Part shown: positions 25,145 through 35,600 of the stretch, piece by piece | Numbering within the stretch: the stretch's first letter is position 1 | Layout: each line of letters starts with the position of its first letter | Assembly: GCA_964562455.1 (NCBI GenBank) | Contig: CAZLTN010000021.1 | Location: forward strand, 1-64,000 | Origin: Ravibacter sp964562455 | GTDB lineage: Bacteria > Bacteroidota > Bacteroidia > Cytophagales > Spirosomataceae | Direction of reading: 5' to 3' | Length of the DNA stretch: 64,000 nt | The notes under the pieces: generated by a model | What the model was told of the DNA's origin: nothing | Databases searched by the model: none | Seen by the model: only the letters and a program-made list of their open reading frames with translations | Translations under genes and position numbers: made by a program

Positions 25145-26401
25145 TTACTTAAAATGCTTATCTGCAAACTTCACGTACTGCTCCCAGTCGTACAGCAGTA
25201 TATCATGCCCTCCTTTCCGCATATGATAACCCATAAAGTCAGTGCTTACAGGCTGCTGCGCCGGCGGAGCTTCAGGCGAATTCAAAACTTCTTTCCCGTA
25301 CAGCCCGTAAACCGGGCCTGCATGGTAGAGTGACAGGTACTCCCCTCGCGGATCGGCCCATAAATCCTCGGAAGCAGCGGCTACATACACTGCCCTCGGC
25401 GCAATGAGGGCGATCAGTTGATGATAATCCACCGGCAGATCATCTTCCCTGTCGCTGTACTTTTTATAATTTGGCGAAAACCAATGGGGGAAATTCTTAT
25501 TAATAATTGCAATAGTTTCTCCAAAACGGCGACGGGTGACAGCGGCGCCGCCCTCACCGGAGTTGTTGGATATTACCACCCCAAATCTCTTATCCTGCGC
25601 ACCCGCCCAGAGAGCTGCTTTTCCCAACCGGGAATGGCCAAGCACCGCAACCTTACCGGCGTCGATCGCAGGATCCGTCTCCAGGTAGTCGACCGCCCTG
25701 CTCAATCCCCAGGCCCAGGCGCCGATAGCGCCCCACTCCTGCTGCGGCACTTTATTATCAGGAAAAAGTACCTGGATACTGGCGTCCCGTCCGTCGGCAT
25801 GGTCCGGGAAAATATCGCAATAATAAATGGTTGCCAGCGCATAACCCTTCGACAGGATATACTCCACCGGCCAGTTAAGCATCGAAGCACCCCGGGTGTT
25901 TTCCGTAGCACGGTTCTCCGTTACTTCAAGCCCTTTGTTATTCCTTTGCCAACTGGCAGTAATCGGTATCGACGGATCCTTTTCCAGGCTCTGGTTCCCC
26001 AGGAAATTCAACCCCAGAAATACCGGTACCTTTCCCCGGGCGTCATTCGGCACATACAACAGAAGATCCATATACCTGTTTTGCGGGAATTGCACCCGTA
26101 TTTCCTTACGCGTGGCCTTTCCCCCAAAGGCGGCCTTCTCTACTGATTTAACCACGTAGCTTACCGGTATCCTCTTTGCCGGCGTTTGCCCGTAAACTTC
26201 TTTTTCAAAGAGCGTCAATATCTCACCACGGCGCTTTTTCTCCCAGTCTTTTACCGAATTAACCGTCTTCCCGGAAGATGTCTCAAGCAACGCCGGAAGT
26301 GTATATACAGGCACTTTCGATTCGTCCTGGTTGACGGACTGGGCGTTTAGAATCTCCGGAAATGTAGCAAGCGTCAATAAAAACAGAAAGACAGTTCTCA
26401 T
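25145..26401 (-). CDS. CE15-type glucuronoyl esterase, secreted
   Basis: This is a 418-residue alpha/beta hydrolase with a signal peptide ending LNAQ. It has the marks of carbohydrate esterase family 15, which cleaves esters on the carboxyl of (4-O-methyl-)glucuronic acid: the nucleophile block LGHSRLGKAALWAGAQD (Ser257 followed by Arg258 and Lys261), the acid in SNNSGEGGAAVTRR (Glu283, the bacterial position) and the catalytic His399 in KGGHDILLYDW. The variant GHSRLGK instead of GCSRxGK is found in bacterial members. It is 73 bp downstream of the beta-helix gene in locus 2. It suggests that the locus 2 polymer carries esterified uronic acids; this is inference. Confidence 0.85.
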   Translation of the reverse strand: MRTVFLFLLTLATFPEILNAQSVNQDESKVPVYTLPALLETSSGKTVNSVKDWEKKRRGEILTLFEKEVYGQTPAKRIPVSYVVKSVEKAAFGGKATRKEIRVQFPQNRYMDLLLYVPNDARGKVPVFLGLNFLGNQSLEKDPSIPITASWQRNNKGLEVTENRATENTRGASMLNWPVEYILSKGYALATIYYCDIFPDHADGRDASIQVLFPDNKVPQQEWGAIGAWAWGLSRAVDYLETDPAIDAGKVAVLGHSRLGKAALWAGAQDKRFGVVISNNSGEGGAAVTRRRFGETIAIINKNFPHWFSPNYKKYSDREDDLPVDYHQLIALIAPRAVYVAAASEDLWADPRGEYLSLYHAGPVYGLYGKEVLNSPEAPPAQQPVSTDFMGYHMRKGGHDILLYDWEQYVKFADKHFK

Positions 26402-26474
26402 GATGTATTTTTATTAATAATGTATTTTTTGTCAACCAGGAAAATTTCCTAAAGCACTAAAGCCAGTCTCCATA

Positions 26475-28541
26475 TCATTGGCTCCACCTGTTTCCCCTTG
26501 GACCGATCAGCTTCGCCGGGATGGGTGTTATACCCAAACCGCTAAAAAAGCCCTCAGTAAGAAAGGAAGATAATGGCTTTCCCTGCCCGTCTACGATTTT
26601 GTTATCTTCCATAACCTGGATTCCCCTGTCCCGCAGGAAAGCAGTCTCACAGTCAACGATCACGTTCCGTATCACCTTATTGACGTCAGGCTTTTCCTTC
26701 AGCTTACCCAGCAACGGGTATCTTTCCCTGTATACAGCAGAACCGATATCCACATCTTCATACAGCCTTTTCCGTATCTCCGGGGAATCGAGTTGCTCCA
26801 GCCAGCGCTTTTCGCCCCATGTTGAAAAGCTGACTGCAGCAAAACACTTATAAAAAAGATTGTTTTCGACCAGATTGTCTTTACCTCCGTGTATTTGCAC
26901 CCCACCGAATTCCTTTGCTCCTGTTTTCTCAAAAATATTACCATAGATATGTACGCCCGAAATCATATCATCAAGGCGCACGCCTGCAGCTCCATGCTTT
27001 GTACCTCCCTGTATATCCGACCAATGGTTGTACCTGATTACGATCCCCTGGTAGGAGGGATTATAGAAAATATCGATCCCTCCCTGGTCATCTGATTCGT
27101 TTACGACCCGGCTTACCTGGTTGTATTCAATGAGGAAATCGTTTCCTTCCACGCGAAAAGCGGATGACGAAGAAAACCTGAAACGGCTGTTGCTTACCCG
27201 GTGCCCGCATCCATCCAGGTGAACGGCAGGCTCGTAAGTACGCTTAAAAACAGAAAAGTGTTCGACTATCGTATTTTCTATGAAATGACCGGACGAGACC
27301 AGATTCCTGCGATCGCCTCCCTTTATCCTGATACCTCCGCAACCGAAATGTTCCAGCAGGCTCCCGGAAATACCATGATTCCGTCCATCAGAAATATGAA
27401 TGCCATCCCTTCCGAAACGCTGAATGCGACAATCTGATATCAAACAGTTTTCCCCGTCTTTTACCAGTATTGCACTCCCGCGTCCTTCCCTGAACGTAAG
27501 CCCCATAAGTCTGATATGGGAGCAGTCACGGATTTCGACCATATACTCCGCCGGGAAAGTAGTGAACCGGACCTCCGCACGGGATGGAGCGACGCCCTCG
27601 GGCGGATACCAGTACAGCAGTCCCGTCTCCCTGTCGAGATACCATTCTCCGGGCTGGTCTATTTCACAAAAAAGATTTAGTCCGAAATACCGGGCGCCTG
27701 CCTTATAGCCGTAACCATGATACGGGGGCTGAATATAAAAAGTCCTGGCGGCTGCGTCCCAACGGGATACCTTGTGAAACTGCTCACTCCAATCCCAGAA
27801 CCAGTATCCTCCCAGTCTGACATCCTTTTCGGCGGCCCACCTGTCCTGATAGCTGTCTGTATAAATCGCAATCCCCTCTTTTGTCCCCGGCGTGTTGCTG
27901 TAATTGGGGGGAAGCGGCGTACTTCCTTTTACTGCTTCTGTTTTTACAAAACCGGTATCCGGCCACCTGGCGAGCGTTTGAAGCTTTCCATCACAGAACA
28001 GCTCAGGCCGGGCTCCCAGGTCCGTCGGATCGCCATAATCTGAAATATCATGCCGCCTGAGATCGGTCACCCATACCTTCCCGTGCACAGATTTATCCAG
28101 GCGTGAAAGCATCGTTTTATCCCGGAGTTTTTTCCACCCCGATAACGATTTACTGCCTGTAAATACCGGGATTTCTCCATTCATGTGCCGGTAGATAACC
28201 GGCGAACCGGGAGTGCCTGAGTCTTCTTTTCCCAGAGCAACCGGCTTGTCGAGCAGATATGTTCCTCCGCGAAAATATACGGTAACCGGATTTCCCGGCT
28301 GCTCTTTCAGCAACCGCCATACTGCCTTCCGGGCACCCTCGAAGCTCTCCAGGGGAGACTTCATCGTTCCGGAATGGTCATCATTTCCGTCCGGGGCGAC
28401 ATAGATCCTGAGCGTATCCTGCCGGTCCGAACGGGGAAAACAATAAGCGCCCGACGCAGCAGTAAGACAAATGATCCCCAACAAAGGGAACGGCAACCGC
28501 AGCCTTCCACCCGGGACGGCACGCAAAAAGGAAAATAACAT
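26475..28541 (-). CDS. Secreted right-handed parallel beta-helix protein (GH141-like)
   Basis: This is a 688-residue secreted protein. After a signal region comes the pectate-lyase-like cap IYVAPDGNDDHSGTMKSPLESFEGARKAV (outline), a DUF1565-type start, and FRGGTYLLDKPVALGKEDSG. The middle (about 320-600) is a series of beta-helix coils: CSHIRLMGLTFREGRGSAI, ENCLISDCRIQRFGRDGIHI, NSRFRFSSSSAFRVEGNDFL and GVHIYGNIFEKTGAKEFGGV. This architecture matches proteins assigned to glycoside hydrolase family 141 (fucosidase or xylanase members) and related polysaccharide lyases; I cannot choose between them. It lies in locus 2 between the DUF6528-like gene and the esterase. Confidence 0.75.
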   Translation of the reverse strand: MLFSFLRAVPGGRLRLPFPLLGIICLTAASGAYCFPRSDRQDTLRIYVAPDGNDDHSGTMKSPLESFEGARKAVWRLLKEQPGNPVTVYFRGGTYLLDKPVALGKEDSGTPGSPVIYRHMNGEIPVFTGSKSLSGWKKLRDKTMLSRLDKSVHGKVWVTDLRRHDISDYGDPTDLGARPELFCDGKLQTLARWPDTGFVKTEAVKGSTPLPPNYSNTPGTKEGIAIYTDSYQDRWAAEKDVRLGGYWFWDWSEQFHKVSRWDAAARTFYIQPPYHGYGYKAGARYFGLNLFCEIDQPGEWYLDRETGLLYWYPPEGVAPSRAEVRFTTFPAEYMVEIRDCSHIRLMGLTFREGRGSAILVKDGENCLISDCRIQRFGRDGIHISDGRNHGISGSLLEHFGCGGIRIKGGDRRNLVSSGHFIENTIVEHFSVFKRTYEPAVHLDGCGHRVSNSRFRFSSSSAFRVEGNDFLIEYNQVSRVVNESDDQGGIDIFYNPSYQGIVIRYNHWSDIQGGTKHGAAGVRLDDMISGVHIYGNIFEKTGAKEFGGVQIHGGKDNLVENNLFYKCFAAVSFSTWGEKRWLEQLDSPEIRKRLYEDVDIGSAVYRERYPLLGKLKEKPDVNKVIRNVIVDCETAFLRDRGIQVMEDNKIVDGQGKPLSSFLTEGFFSGLGITPIPAKLIGPRGNRWSQ

Positions 28542-28624
28542 TAGTAAATCTCCGGCTTTATACTGCTTACCAGTTTCAACTTAATAAAACGCAAGCTCCG
28601 TCAATCTACTCTTAATACCTTCTC

Positions 28625-29500
28625 TTAATCCCCAAACCAGCGGGCCTTGTAAACCCGCATGCCGGGAAAAGCCAGTTTTTTTTCCGGATGAAAAAAGCTG
28701 ACATGATAGGTCCACCAGCTTTTTTCAGGGACGGTATAGATGAACTGGCCGCTTTTATTCCGGCCTATGCTCTTGATATTCTCGGCATCGGGGAAGCCCT
28801 CTATTTTCTCAAACCGGTAGGTTTTGAGGTCAAACCTCCATACCCCGGTATGTTCGGTCATAAAAAGGCCGTCACCCTTTGAATCGGCATACAGGTCATG
28901 CCCGCTGATACCGGGAATTTTCCATGAATTCAATAAAACAAGACTGTCTGCCCGGGTCAGCCTGTACTCGCGAAGTACATCATAGCCCAGAGCAAACAGG
29001 GTTTTTCTCCCTTTATGCCAGACAAGGCCATGCGCCGAGTAGAGGCTGTCTTCAAATAAAACCCTGTCCGGACGGGCAGCGTCGAAAAGCATGATTCTAT
29101 TTCCCTTAGCCGCTGTCGACGCCGCTGCCGCCAGCCTGTTGCCGGGGAGTATTTCCACGGAATGGGCATTCGGTACATCGGCATAGAAAAGCGCTTTCCT
29201 GCTTTTACTATCAAGGATTGCCACAGCACCCGAAGACGATGACACCAGTATTTTCCGCCCCTTATCGATAGCCTTGCAGTCATCGACCGAGTTGAATTTC
29301 TTTTCGCGGTATGTTTCAGGCAAGTCCTGCGCCTCGTGAGCATCCCAGGTCCAGGCCACGACAGGTATCGTATCGGTGGATTTCCCGTAATCGATGAGGA
29401 TAATCTTGCTGTCGCCGCATACCATTGCCTGTTGCGCAAATAACCCGGGAGCCTGGAAAATGAAAACGCAAAGCCAGGCTGTTTTATAATCAATCATCAT
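28625..29500 (-). CDS. Secreted beta-propeller-like protein, probably DUF6528
   Basis: This 291-residue protein has a signal peptide from the ATG at 29500 (MMIDYKTAWLCVFIFQAPGLFAQ). That start is preferred over one inside the preceding sulfatase gene and leaves an 11 bp gap. The body shows WD-like or YVTN-like beta repeats: MVCGDSKIILIDYGKS, VDDCKAIDKGRKILVSSSSG, AVAILDSKSRKALFYADVPN and GNRLAAAASTAAKGNRIMLF. The opening and the spacing fit the DUF6528 family, which occurs in Bacteroidota glycan loci but has no settled function. It may bind or cleave a sugar. Family assignment is from memory and only moderately sure. Confidence 0.6.
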   Translation of the reverse strand: MMIDYKTAWLCVFIFQAPGLFAQQAMVCGDSKIILIDYGKSTDTIPVVAWTWDAHEAQDLPETYREKKFNSVDDCKAIDKGRKILVSSSSGAVAILDSKSRKALFYADVPNAHSVEILPGNRLAAAASTAAKGNRIMLFDAARPDRVLFEDSLYSAHGLVWHKGRKTLFALGYDVLREYRLTRADSLVLLNSWKIPGISGHDLYADSKGDGLFMTEHTGVWRFDLKTYRFEKIEGFPDAENIKSIGRNKSGQFIYTVPEKSWWTYHVSFFHPEKKLAFPGMRVYKARWFGD

Positions 29501-29511
29501 AATACTATCTG

Positions 29512-31014
29512 CTATTTCATCTTCGGATCTACGAATTCCCATTCACGAACAGTGGCCGCCCAGTGCTCCTTTTTAACTATCTCATCAAGCTTTTTAATAA
29601 GATCAGGATGACGGGAGGCTATGTTTTTCGTTTCATTCTCATCTTCCTGGAGATCATAGAGTTCCCATTGGGCATTCCTGTCTTCTTTCATGTTCACCTT
29701 CACACCTTTGAACCTGTCAAAGCGTATGGCTAACTGCCCGCCTCTTTCAGGAAACTCAAAGTACAGGTATTCGCGGGAAGGTACCCGTCCTGACCCGGTC
29801 AGTTCGGGCAGCAGCGATATTCCGTCATTCTTCGGAGCGGGCACCCCGGCGATTTCGCAAAAGGTAGCAAACATATCAAACTGGGCTGATACCAGCGATG
29901 AAACCTTTCCCGGCGCTATCTGTCCCGGCCACCTGGCCAGGAAGGGTACCCGTATACCACCTTCATATACCTGGGCTTTTGCGCCCTTAAGGCCTGCGGT
30001 ACTGTTGAAAAACTCCTTATCGGTGCCGCCGTTGAACGTCGGACCGTTGTCGCTCGAAAACATCACGATCGTGTTCTCGTCCAGTCCAAGCTGCTTCAGG
30101 TACGCCATAATATCGCCTACCTGCTTGTCGAGATAGGAAATCATCGCGGCATAGGTAGAGTACGGGTATTTTGTCGGAGAATAACCTTTGTCCCCGAGAT
30201 AGGGCGACTCGTTAAACTGGCCTATGTATTTCTGTATTTCCGAGTCATGCACCTGGAGTGAAACGTGCGGAATTGTAAAAGGCAGGTACAGGAAAAACGG
30301 CTTGTCGGCATGACCTGAAATAAACTGCCTTGCTTTCTCGGCCATCTTGTCTATCGCATAGTCCTTGCCTTTGTAGTAATCAAAATCCTTGTCTGTAGGG
30401 TTGACGGGCGGTTTCCGGTGCACCTCGATGAAGGAATTGTTCAGCTTGTCCCATTTTTCATTTTCCCACAAATGGGTAGGATAGTAGTTATGGGCTTGCT
30501 TCTGATCCAGATATCCATAGAAATAGTCAAACCCCTGGCGGTTCGGATGACCGCTCGACCCGGCCATTCCCAGCCCCCATTTACCTACAGCCCCGGTAGC
30601 ATATCCGGCCTGCTTCAGTACTTTGGCGATGGTAACCGTTCCCTCCGGCAATGGCATCTGCCCGCCTTCTTCCTCGTCTTTAAACCCGCCGAGCTCATAG
30701 TTTCCTCTTATGAAAGAATGTCCGCCATGCCGTCCGGTCAGCAACATGCAGCGGGCCGGTGCGCACACGGGCGTACTCGTGTAATGTTTCGTAAACCTTA
30801 CTCCCTCCGCGGCCAGCTTGTCGAGATGGGGTGTCCTGATCTTTTTCTGACCATACACTCCCAATTCGCCATACCCAAGGTCGTCGGCATAAATATAAAT
30901 GATGTTGGGCTTCCGCTTTTGTGCGGGTTGCCCGCAGACTGCGGGTACTGTCCACACCGACAGCACCCACAGCGAGAGTATTTTAAGCAACCAGGATTTC
31001 TGAGATTCTATCAT
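29512..31014 (-). CDS. Sulfatase, arylsulfatase-like (CAPAR)
   Basis: This is a 500-residue secreted type I sulfatase. The signal region ends VCGQ. Metal ligands are in YIYADDLGYGELGVYG (Asp44-Asp45), and the formylglycine signature is CAPAR with Cys84 (STPVCAPARCMLLTGRHGGH). Later blocks are GKWGLGMAGSSGHPNRQGFD and MFSSDNGPTFNGGTD. The CAPAR signature with the GxGMAGSxGxPxxQGFD block is common in large Bacteroidota sulfatase families with various substrates. It follows the locus 2 SusD gene by 22 bp and is the first enzyme of that operon, so its substrate should be part of the glycan bound by that SusD. Confidence 0.94.
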   Translation of the reverse strand: MIESQKSWLLKILSLWVLSVWTVPAVCGQPAQKRKPNIIYIYADDLGYGELGVYGQKKIRTPHLDKLAAEGVRFTKHYTSTPVCAPARCMLLTGRHGGHSFIRGNYELGGFKDEEEGGQMPLPEGTVTIAKVLKQAGYATGAVGKWGLGMAGSSGHPNRQGFDYFYGYLDQKQAHNYYPTHLWENEKWDKLNNSFIEVHRKPPVNPTDKDFDYYKGKDYAIDKMAEKARQFISGHADKPFFLYLPFTIPHVSLQVHDSEIQKYIGQFNESPYLGDKGYSPTKYPYSTYAAMISYLDKQVGDIMAYLKQLGLDENTIVMFSSDNGPTFNGGTDKEFFNSTAGLKGAKAQVYEGGIRVPFLARWPGQIAPGKVSSLVSAQFDMFATFCEIAGVPAPKNDGISLLPELTGSGRVPSREYLYFEFPERGGQLAIRFDRFKGVKVNMKEDRNAQWELYDLQEDENETKNIASRHPDLIKKLDEIVKKEHWAATVREWEFVDPKMK

Positions 31015-31036
31015 GGTAAAACGAATTCAAGGTACC

Positions 31037-32587
31037 TTACCAATTAGGATTATTGGGTTCCAGCGCCGCATTTTCCTGCAGTTCATAGGCAGGTATAGGC
31101 CATAGATAATCCCGGTCCTTATTAAACTTTCGTACAAGCTTTTCTGTGTAGTTGTGTGTATAAATCGGTCCGTTATTGACTTTTTCTGCCGTTCTCCAAC
31201 GAAGAATATCCATATAATAAAAGCCTTCTCCGGCAAATTCTATCCGTCTTTCGAGGCGTAAAATTTCTCTCAGCCGTGCCTGGTCTGTCATAGCGGCATA
31301 ATTTGCAGCGTCAGACGGATCGCTATGCTGGATGAGGGGCATTTTAACAGTCGGCCTGTTTCTTACCATGTTGATTGCCTCGTACACACTTTCATCGATT
31401 TGATTAAGCTCGATTTTAGCCTCTGCATAGGTCAGCAAAACGTCGGCATACCTCAGAACAATATAATTGATATCCGACTGGCTGGCGTTTTTGATAAGCG
31501 AATTGTAGCTGTTATTTTCGTCGTAAATGCTATACTTCTTAAAGGTCAGCCCGGTTTGTGCGAACGTCCGGTCGGTAACGAGAGCGCCCCGATAAGTCGA
31601 TCCCGGCCATACCAGCGTCATCCTGAACCTCGGGTCCCTGTTTTCCCAGTATTTGGCCGGATCATATGTTTTTGACGTCTTGATATCCGAACCGTCCGCC
31701 ATCAGGTAAGCATCGACCAGGTCGCGGAGCGGAGCCGCGGTATCAAACTGGCGGCGGATCAGGTCGAATGAATGGCAATAGTTCGGGAACAGGTACTGGA
31801 CATCAAATATTACCTCGGCATTATTTTCATTTTCCGGCATAAAGAGGGTTCTGTAGTCCGGGAAAAGGCTGTACTTCTTCATATCCATTACCTGTTTTGC
31901 CGCAGCAGCAGCTTCTGCGAATTTGTTGTGATAGAGATACTGCCTGGCTTTCAACGCATAACAGGCCCCTTTTGTCACCCTTCCCGGTTGTGAAGCAGTT
32001 TCACTCAACACGGCGGCAGCCTCGTCCAGGTCTTTTATGATCTGGGTGAAAACCTGCTCTTTAGGGGTCCTCGGCAGCGTGTTGTGTTCTTTTACAGGTG
32101 GATCGAGTATCAGAGGGGCATCGCCATAATAATTGACCAATAAACTGTAATACAATGCCCTCAGGAACTTCGCCTCGGCAATTCCACGGTTACGCTTGGC
32201 CTCTGCCATGGTGATATTCGGGACTTTGGCCAGGTAGATATTGCATCTGCCTATTCCTTCATAGGCATGGGCCCAGCGGTTGTTGATGATACCGCTGTTG
32301 GAAGCGTCATGAATACCTTCGGCGATCCTGAAAAACCCAGACGCACTGTTGTAATCCGTGGCATTGGGTGTTGCGGTCTCTTCCCATAGAGGAGTAGCCC
32401 AGTCCCCGCCGCCGTATATCCCCGGCCTGCGCAGGGTGGTATAGCAGGCGGTAAGACCTGCATCCGCCTGTGCCTCGGTTTGCCAGAATGTCTCTTCCGT
32501 ATACTTGTCTTTAGGCGCCGTATCAAGTATGCTGTCGCATCCGAAAACTGAAAGAGCGGCTATTGTCAATATTATATATCGTTTCAT
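31037..32587 (-). CDS. SusD/RagB family glycan-binding lipoprotein, locus 2
   Basis: This is a 516-residue surface lipoprotein, partner of the SusC gene 15 bp upstream. The lipobox ends at Cys17 (SVFGCDSILD). Family blocks are ETFWQTEAQADAGLTACYTTL (outline), AEAKFLRALYYSLLVNYYGD, RVTKGACYALKARQYLYHNKF, VLRYADVLLTYAEAKIELNQ, RLERRIEFAGEGFYYMDILRW and the C-terminal DYLWPIPAYELQENAAL. Length and order are standard. It would hold the locus 2 oligosaccharide over the transporter. Confidence 0.95.
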   Translation of the reverse strand: MKRYIILTIAALSVFGCDSILDTAPKDKYTEETFWQTEAQADAGLTACYTTLRRPGIYGGGDWATPLWEETATPNATDYNSASGFFRIAEGIHDASNSGIINNRWAHAYEGIGRCNIYLAKVPNITMAEAKRNRGIAEAKFLRALYYSLLVNYYGDAPLILDPPVKEHNTLPRTPKEQVFTQIIKDLDEAAAVLSETASQPGRVTKGACYALKARQYLYHNKFAEAAAAAKQVMDMKKYSLFPDYRTLFMPENENNAEVIFDVQYLFPNYCHSFDLIRRQFDTAAPLRDLVDAYLMADGSDIKTSKTYDPAKYWENRDPRFRMTLVWPGSTYRGALVTDRTFAQTGLTFKKYSIYDENNSYNSLIKNASQSDINYIVLRYADVLLTYAEAKIELNQIDESVYEAINMVRNRPTVKMPLIQHSDPSDAANYAAMTDQARLREILRLERRIEFAGEGFYYMDILRWRTAEKVNNGPIYTHNYTEKLVRKFNKDRDYLWPIPAYELQENAALEPNNPNW

Positions 32588-32602
32588 GTGTATAATTGCT
32601 AT

Positions 32603-35600
32603 TTAAAAAGTCACATTTAAACCTGCTGTAAACGTTTTTACCTGGGGATAAGCAAAGATGTTATCCTGCGTCAGGTCTTTTTCCGGATCCCAGTTTTTCA
32701 TCTGGGTGAATGTCAGAAGGTTCTGCCCGTTCACAAATAGCTTCAGGTTCCTCATGGCCAGCTTTTGCGTTATACCTGCCGGCAGCTCATAGCTGAGCTG
32801 AATATTTTTCATTCTCAGGTAAGACGCGTTCTGAAGCCAGAAGGTTGAATTTTCAAAGTTGAGCGTATTGCCCGTGCTGGTAGTCAGGATAGGCAGTTTG
32901 GCGCCGGGGTTTTCCGGTGTCCAGGCATCGGTCAGCCATTCCTTGGTAACGCCCGCTCCGTTGTAATACGGATAACTAACATTATGCTGCGGGTAGGTGT
33001 ATACCTTTCCCACGCCCTGGAAGAAAGCCATCAGTTGGACACCTTTATAACCGGCGCCAAGCGTGAAAGAGTAGGTAACCTCCGGAACTACACCATGGAA
33101 AACCTTCCTGTCCCGCGCATCGACCCTGTTATCCCCGTTCTGGTCTTTATATTTTATGAAACCCGGCTTGGTAGCGGCATTCTGAAAGGCATGATTGGCG
33201 ATTTCATTCTCGTTCTGAAAAATACCTTCGGCTTCATAAATATAATACGACTGGACAGGGTGCCCTTCCTTTGTAATATAACGCCCTGAAATGATCTCCT
33301 GCCCGTTCAGGTTGGTGACGCGGTTTTTATTGTAGGCGATGCTTCCTTCGACTTCGTATGAAACATCCCCTTTCTGGTTACGGTGGTTGACCAGTACCTC
33401 GAGGCCTTTGTTGCTCATGGAGCCCACGTTGGTAATCGGCCCTATCAGGTCTCCCACCTGCGAAGAGTAGTTGACAGGACGCAGGATTCCGTCGGTGATC
33501 TTATTGTAAAGCTCAATGGTGGTGTTCAGCCTGCCGTTGAAAAGCGATATGTCAAAGCCCAGGTTGGACATCGTAGTGGTTTCCCAGCTCAGGCTCGGAT
33601 CTGCCGCGGCTGTCGTCGCTGCTCCTAGGGTCTCGGCCGTTCCGAACGAATAATTCTGGTTCAGACCGACTGCGTTGATATAGCTCCAGAGCGCAATTTG
33701 CTGGTTACCGATTTTACCCCAGGAGAAGCGGGGCTTCAGGTTGGTAATCCAGTTCACATCTTTCAGGAAATTTTCCCTGTCCAGCCTCCATCCGAGCGAG
33801 AAGGAAGGAAATAACCCCCACCGGTGCTGTTTTGCAAACCGCGACGAGCCGTCGTAGCGGAAGTTGGCTTCCAACAGGTATTTGTCGTCGAAGTTATAGT
33901 TCAAACGCCCGAAATAAGACAGGAGCGCCGATTTTGTGCTGTTTCCAGCTACCTGAGGATTCATCAGGAACACGTCTAGGTCGGTTAGCTGGTTATCCAT
34001 CGCCCCTTCTTTCTGAGCGTTGAAATACTCCCACGAAAACGTTTCGACGCTGTTTCCCAGCAACGCAGAAATATTGTGTTTTTCGGCAATCTGGGTATTC
34101 CAGTCGAGGGTATGGAAGCCGGTCAGGTTAATTTCCTTCTCATAGCGCCTGTAGCCCATCGCCGTAGCGTTCACAATGACATTTGCCAGCGTTTTGGGAT
34201 TTGTATTGGTCAGGTAAGGCCTGAAAACATGCTGAACGTAGTCATAGGTATTAGCAGCCAGATTGACGCGGTAGGTGATATTCAACGGTAATTTCAGATC
34301 GGCAAACACATTCGTAAGCAAACGGGTCCGGACATAGTCCCTCTGCCCCTCTTTAAGATTGGCCAGCGTATTCGACCAGACGTTGAGGCCCGTCGACCGC
34401 AGCCAGGTATTGCCGTAGCGGCCGTCTTCTATCAGGGTCGGGAAGATAGGCACGGTACGGAATATCGCGTTCTGCCAATAGGTATTGGTTGTGACCTGGG
34501 GTTCGTCATATTTCCTGAAAACACCGGATATTTTACCCCCGATCGAAAGGAATTTATTGACATCCACCTTCCCGTTCAGCCCGATTGAATAGCGGTTTGC
34601 CTTCGATTTATCGTATTTTAATATCCCTGTCTGGGAAAGCGCTCCGAGTGTCAGGGCAAGATTATGGCGATCGCCGCCGCCGGATACCGTGATATTATGC
34701 TCCTGGATGAACCCGTTCTGAAGTGCAATTTCGTAGGGGTTTGTCCTGGGATACATATACCCGTTAGGATCAGAGGGGATTCCCTTCTCATATTCTTCAA
34801 TTTCGGCATCGGTATATTCTCTCGCCTTCCCCTCGTTGGCCAGCGCTATGTTCTTATATTTCATGAACTTGATCGGGTCCCACTCGACATCAGGCAGCTT
34901 GGTGACTTTCTCAGTACCGAAATAATTGTTGTAGCTAACGCGGTAGCCTTCCCCGCGTTTCCCTCCTTTTGTCTTGATCAGTATAACGCCATTGGCGGCC
35001 CGCGACCCGTAAACAGCCGTCGATGCAGCATCTTTCAGCACCGATATGCTTTCTATCTCGTTGGGATTGACATCGAGCAACGGGTACGACACCCCGTCGA
35101 CCAGTATCAGCGGGTTGTTATCATTAAGCGTACCGACGCCCCGTATCCTGATGGTGGCCTGATCATTTCCCGGCTGGGCCGTATTCTGATTGACATAAAG
35201 TCCGTTGAGCCCCTGCAGCGCCTGAGACGAAGTCGTAATCGGCCGGTTGGCCAGCTTCGCAGGGTCTGCTACCGTAATCGCTCCCGTCAGGTTTACCTTC
35301 TTCTGGGTTCCATAGCCAACCACTACTATTTCCTCGAGCGCCTTTTCATCTACTTTCAGCGAAACTTCGACGACCGACCTGCTGCCTACTTGTACCTCCT
35401 GCGGGATATAACCTACGAAAGAGAATACCAGGATAGCGTTGTCGTCGGGCACTGCCAGGTTGAAGTTACCCCCGAGGTTGGTAGTGGTACCGGTTGGGGT
35501 CCCTTTTACCAGGATATTTACCCCTGGCAGTCCTTCACCTTTTTCATCGGTTACTTTCCCGGAGACATTCCTGTCGGCCATAAATTCTTTGAAGGGCGAA

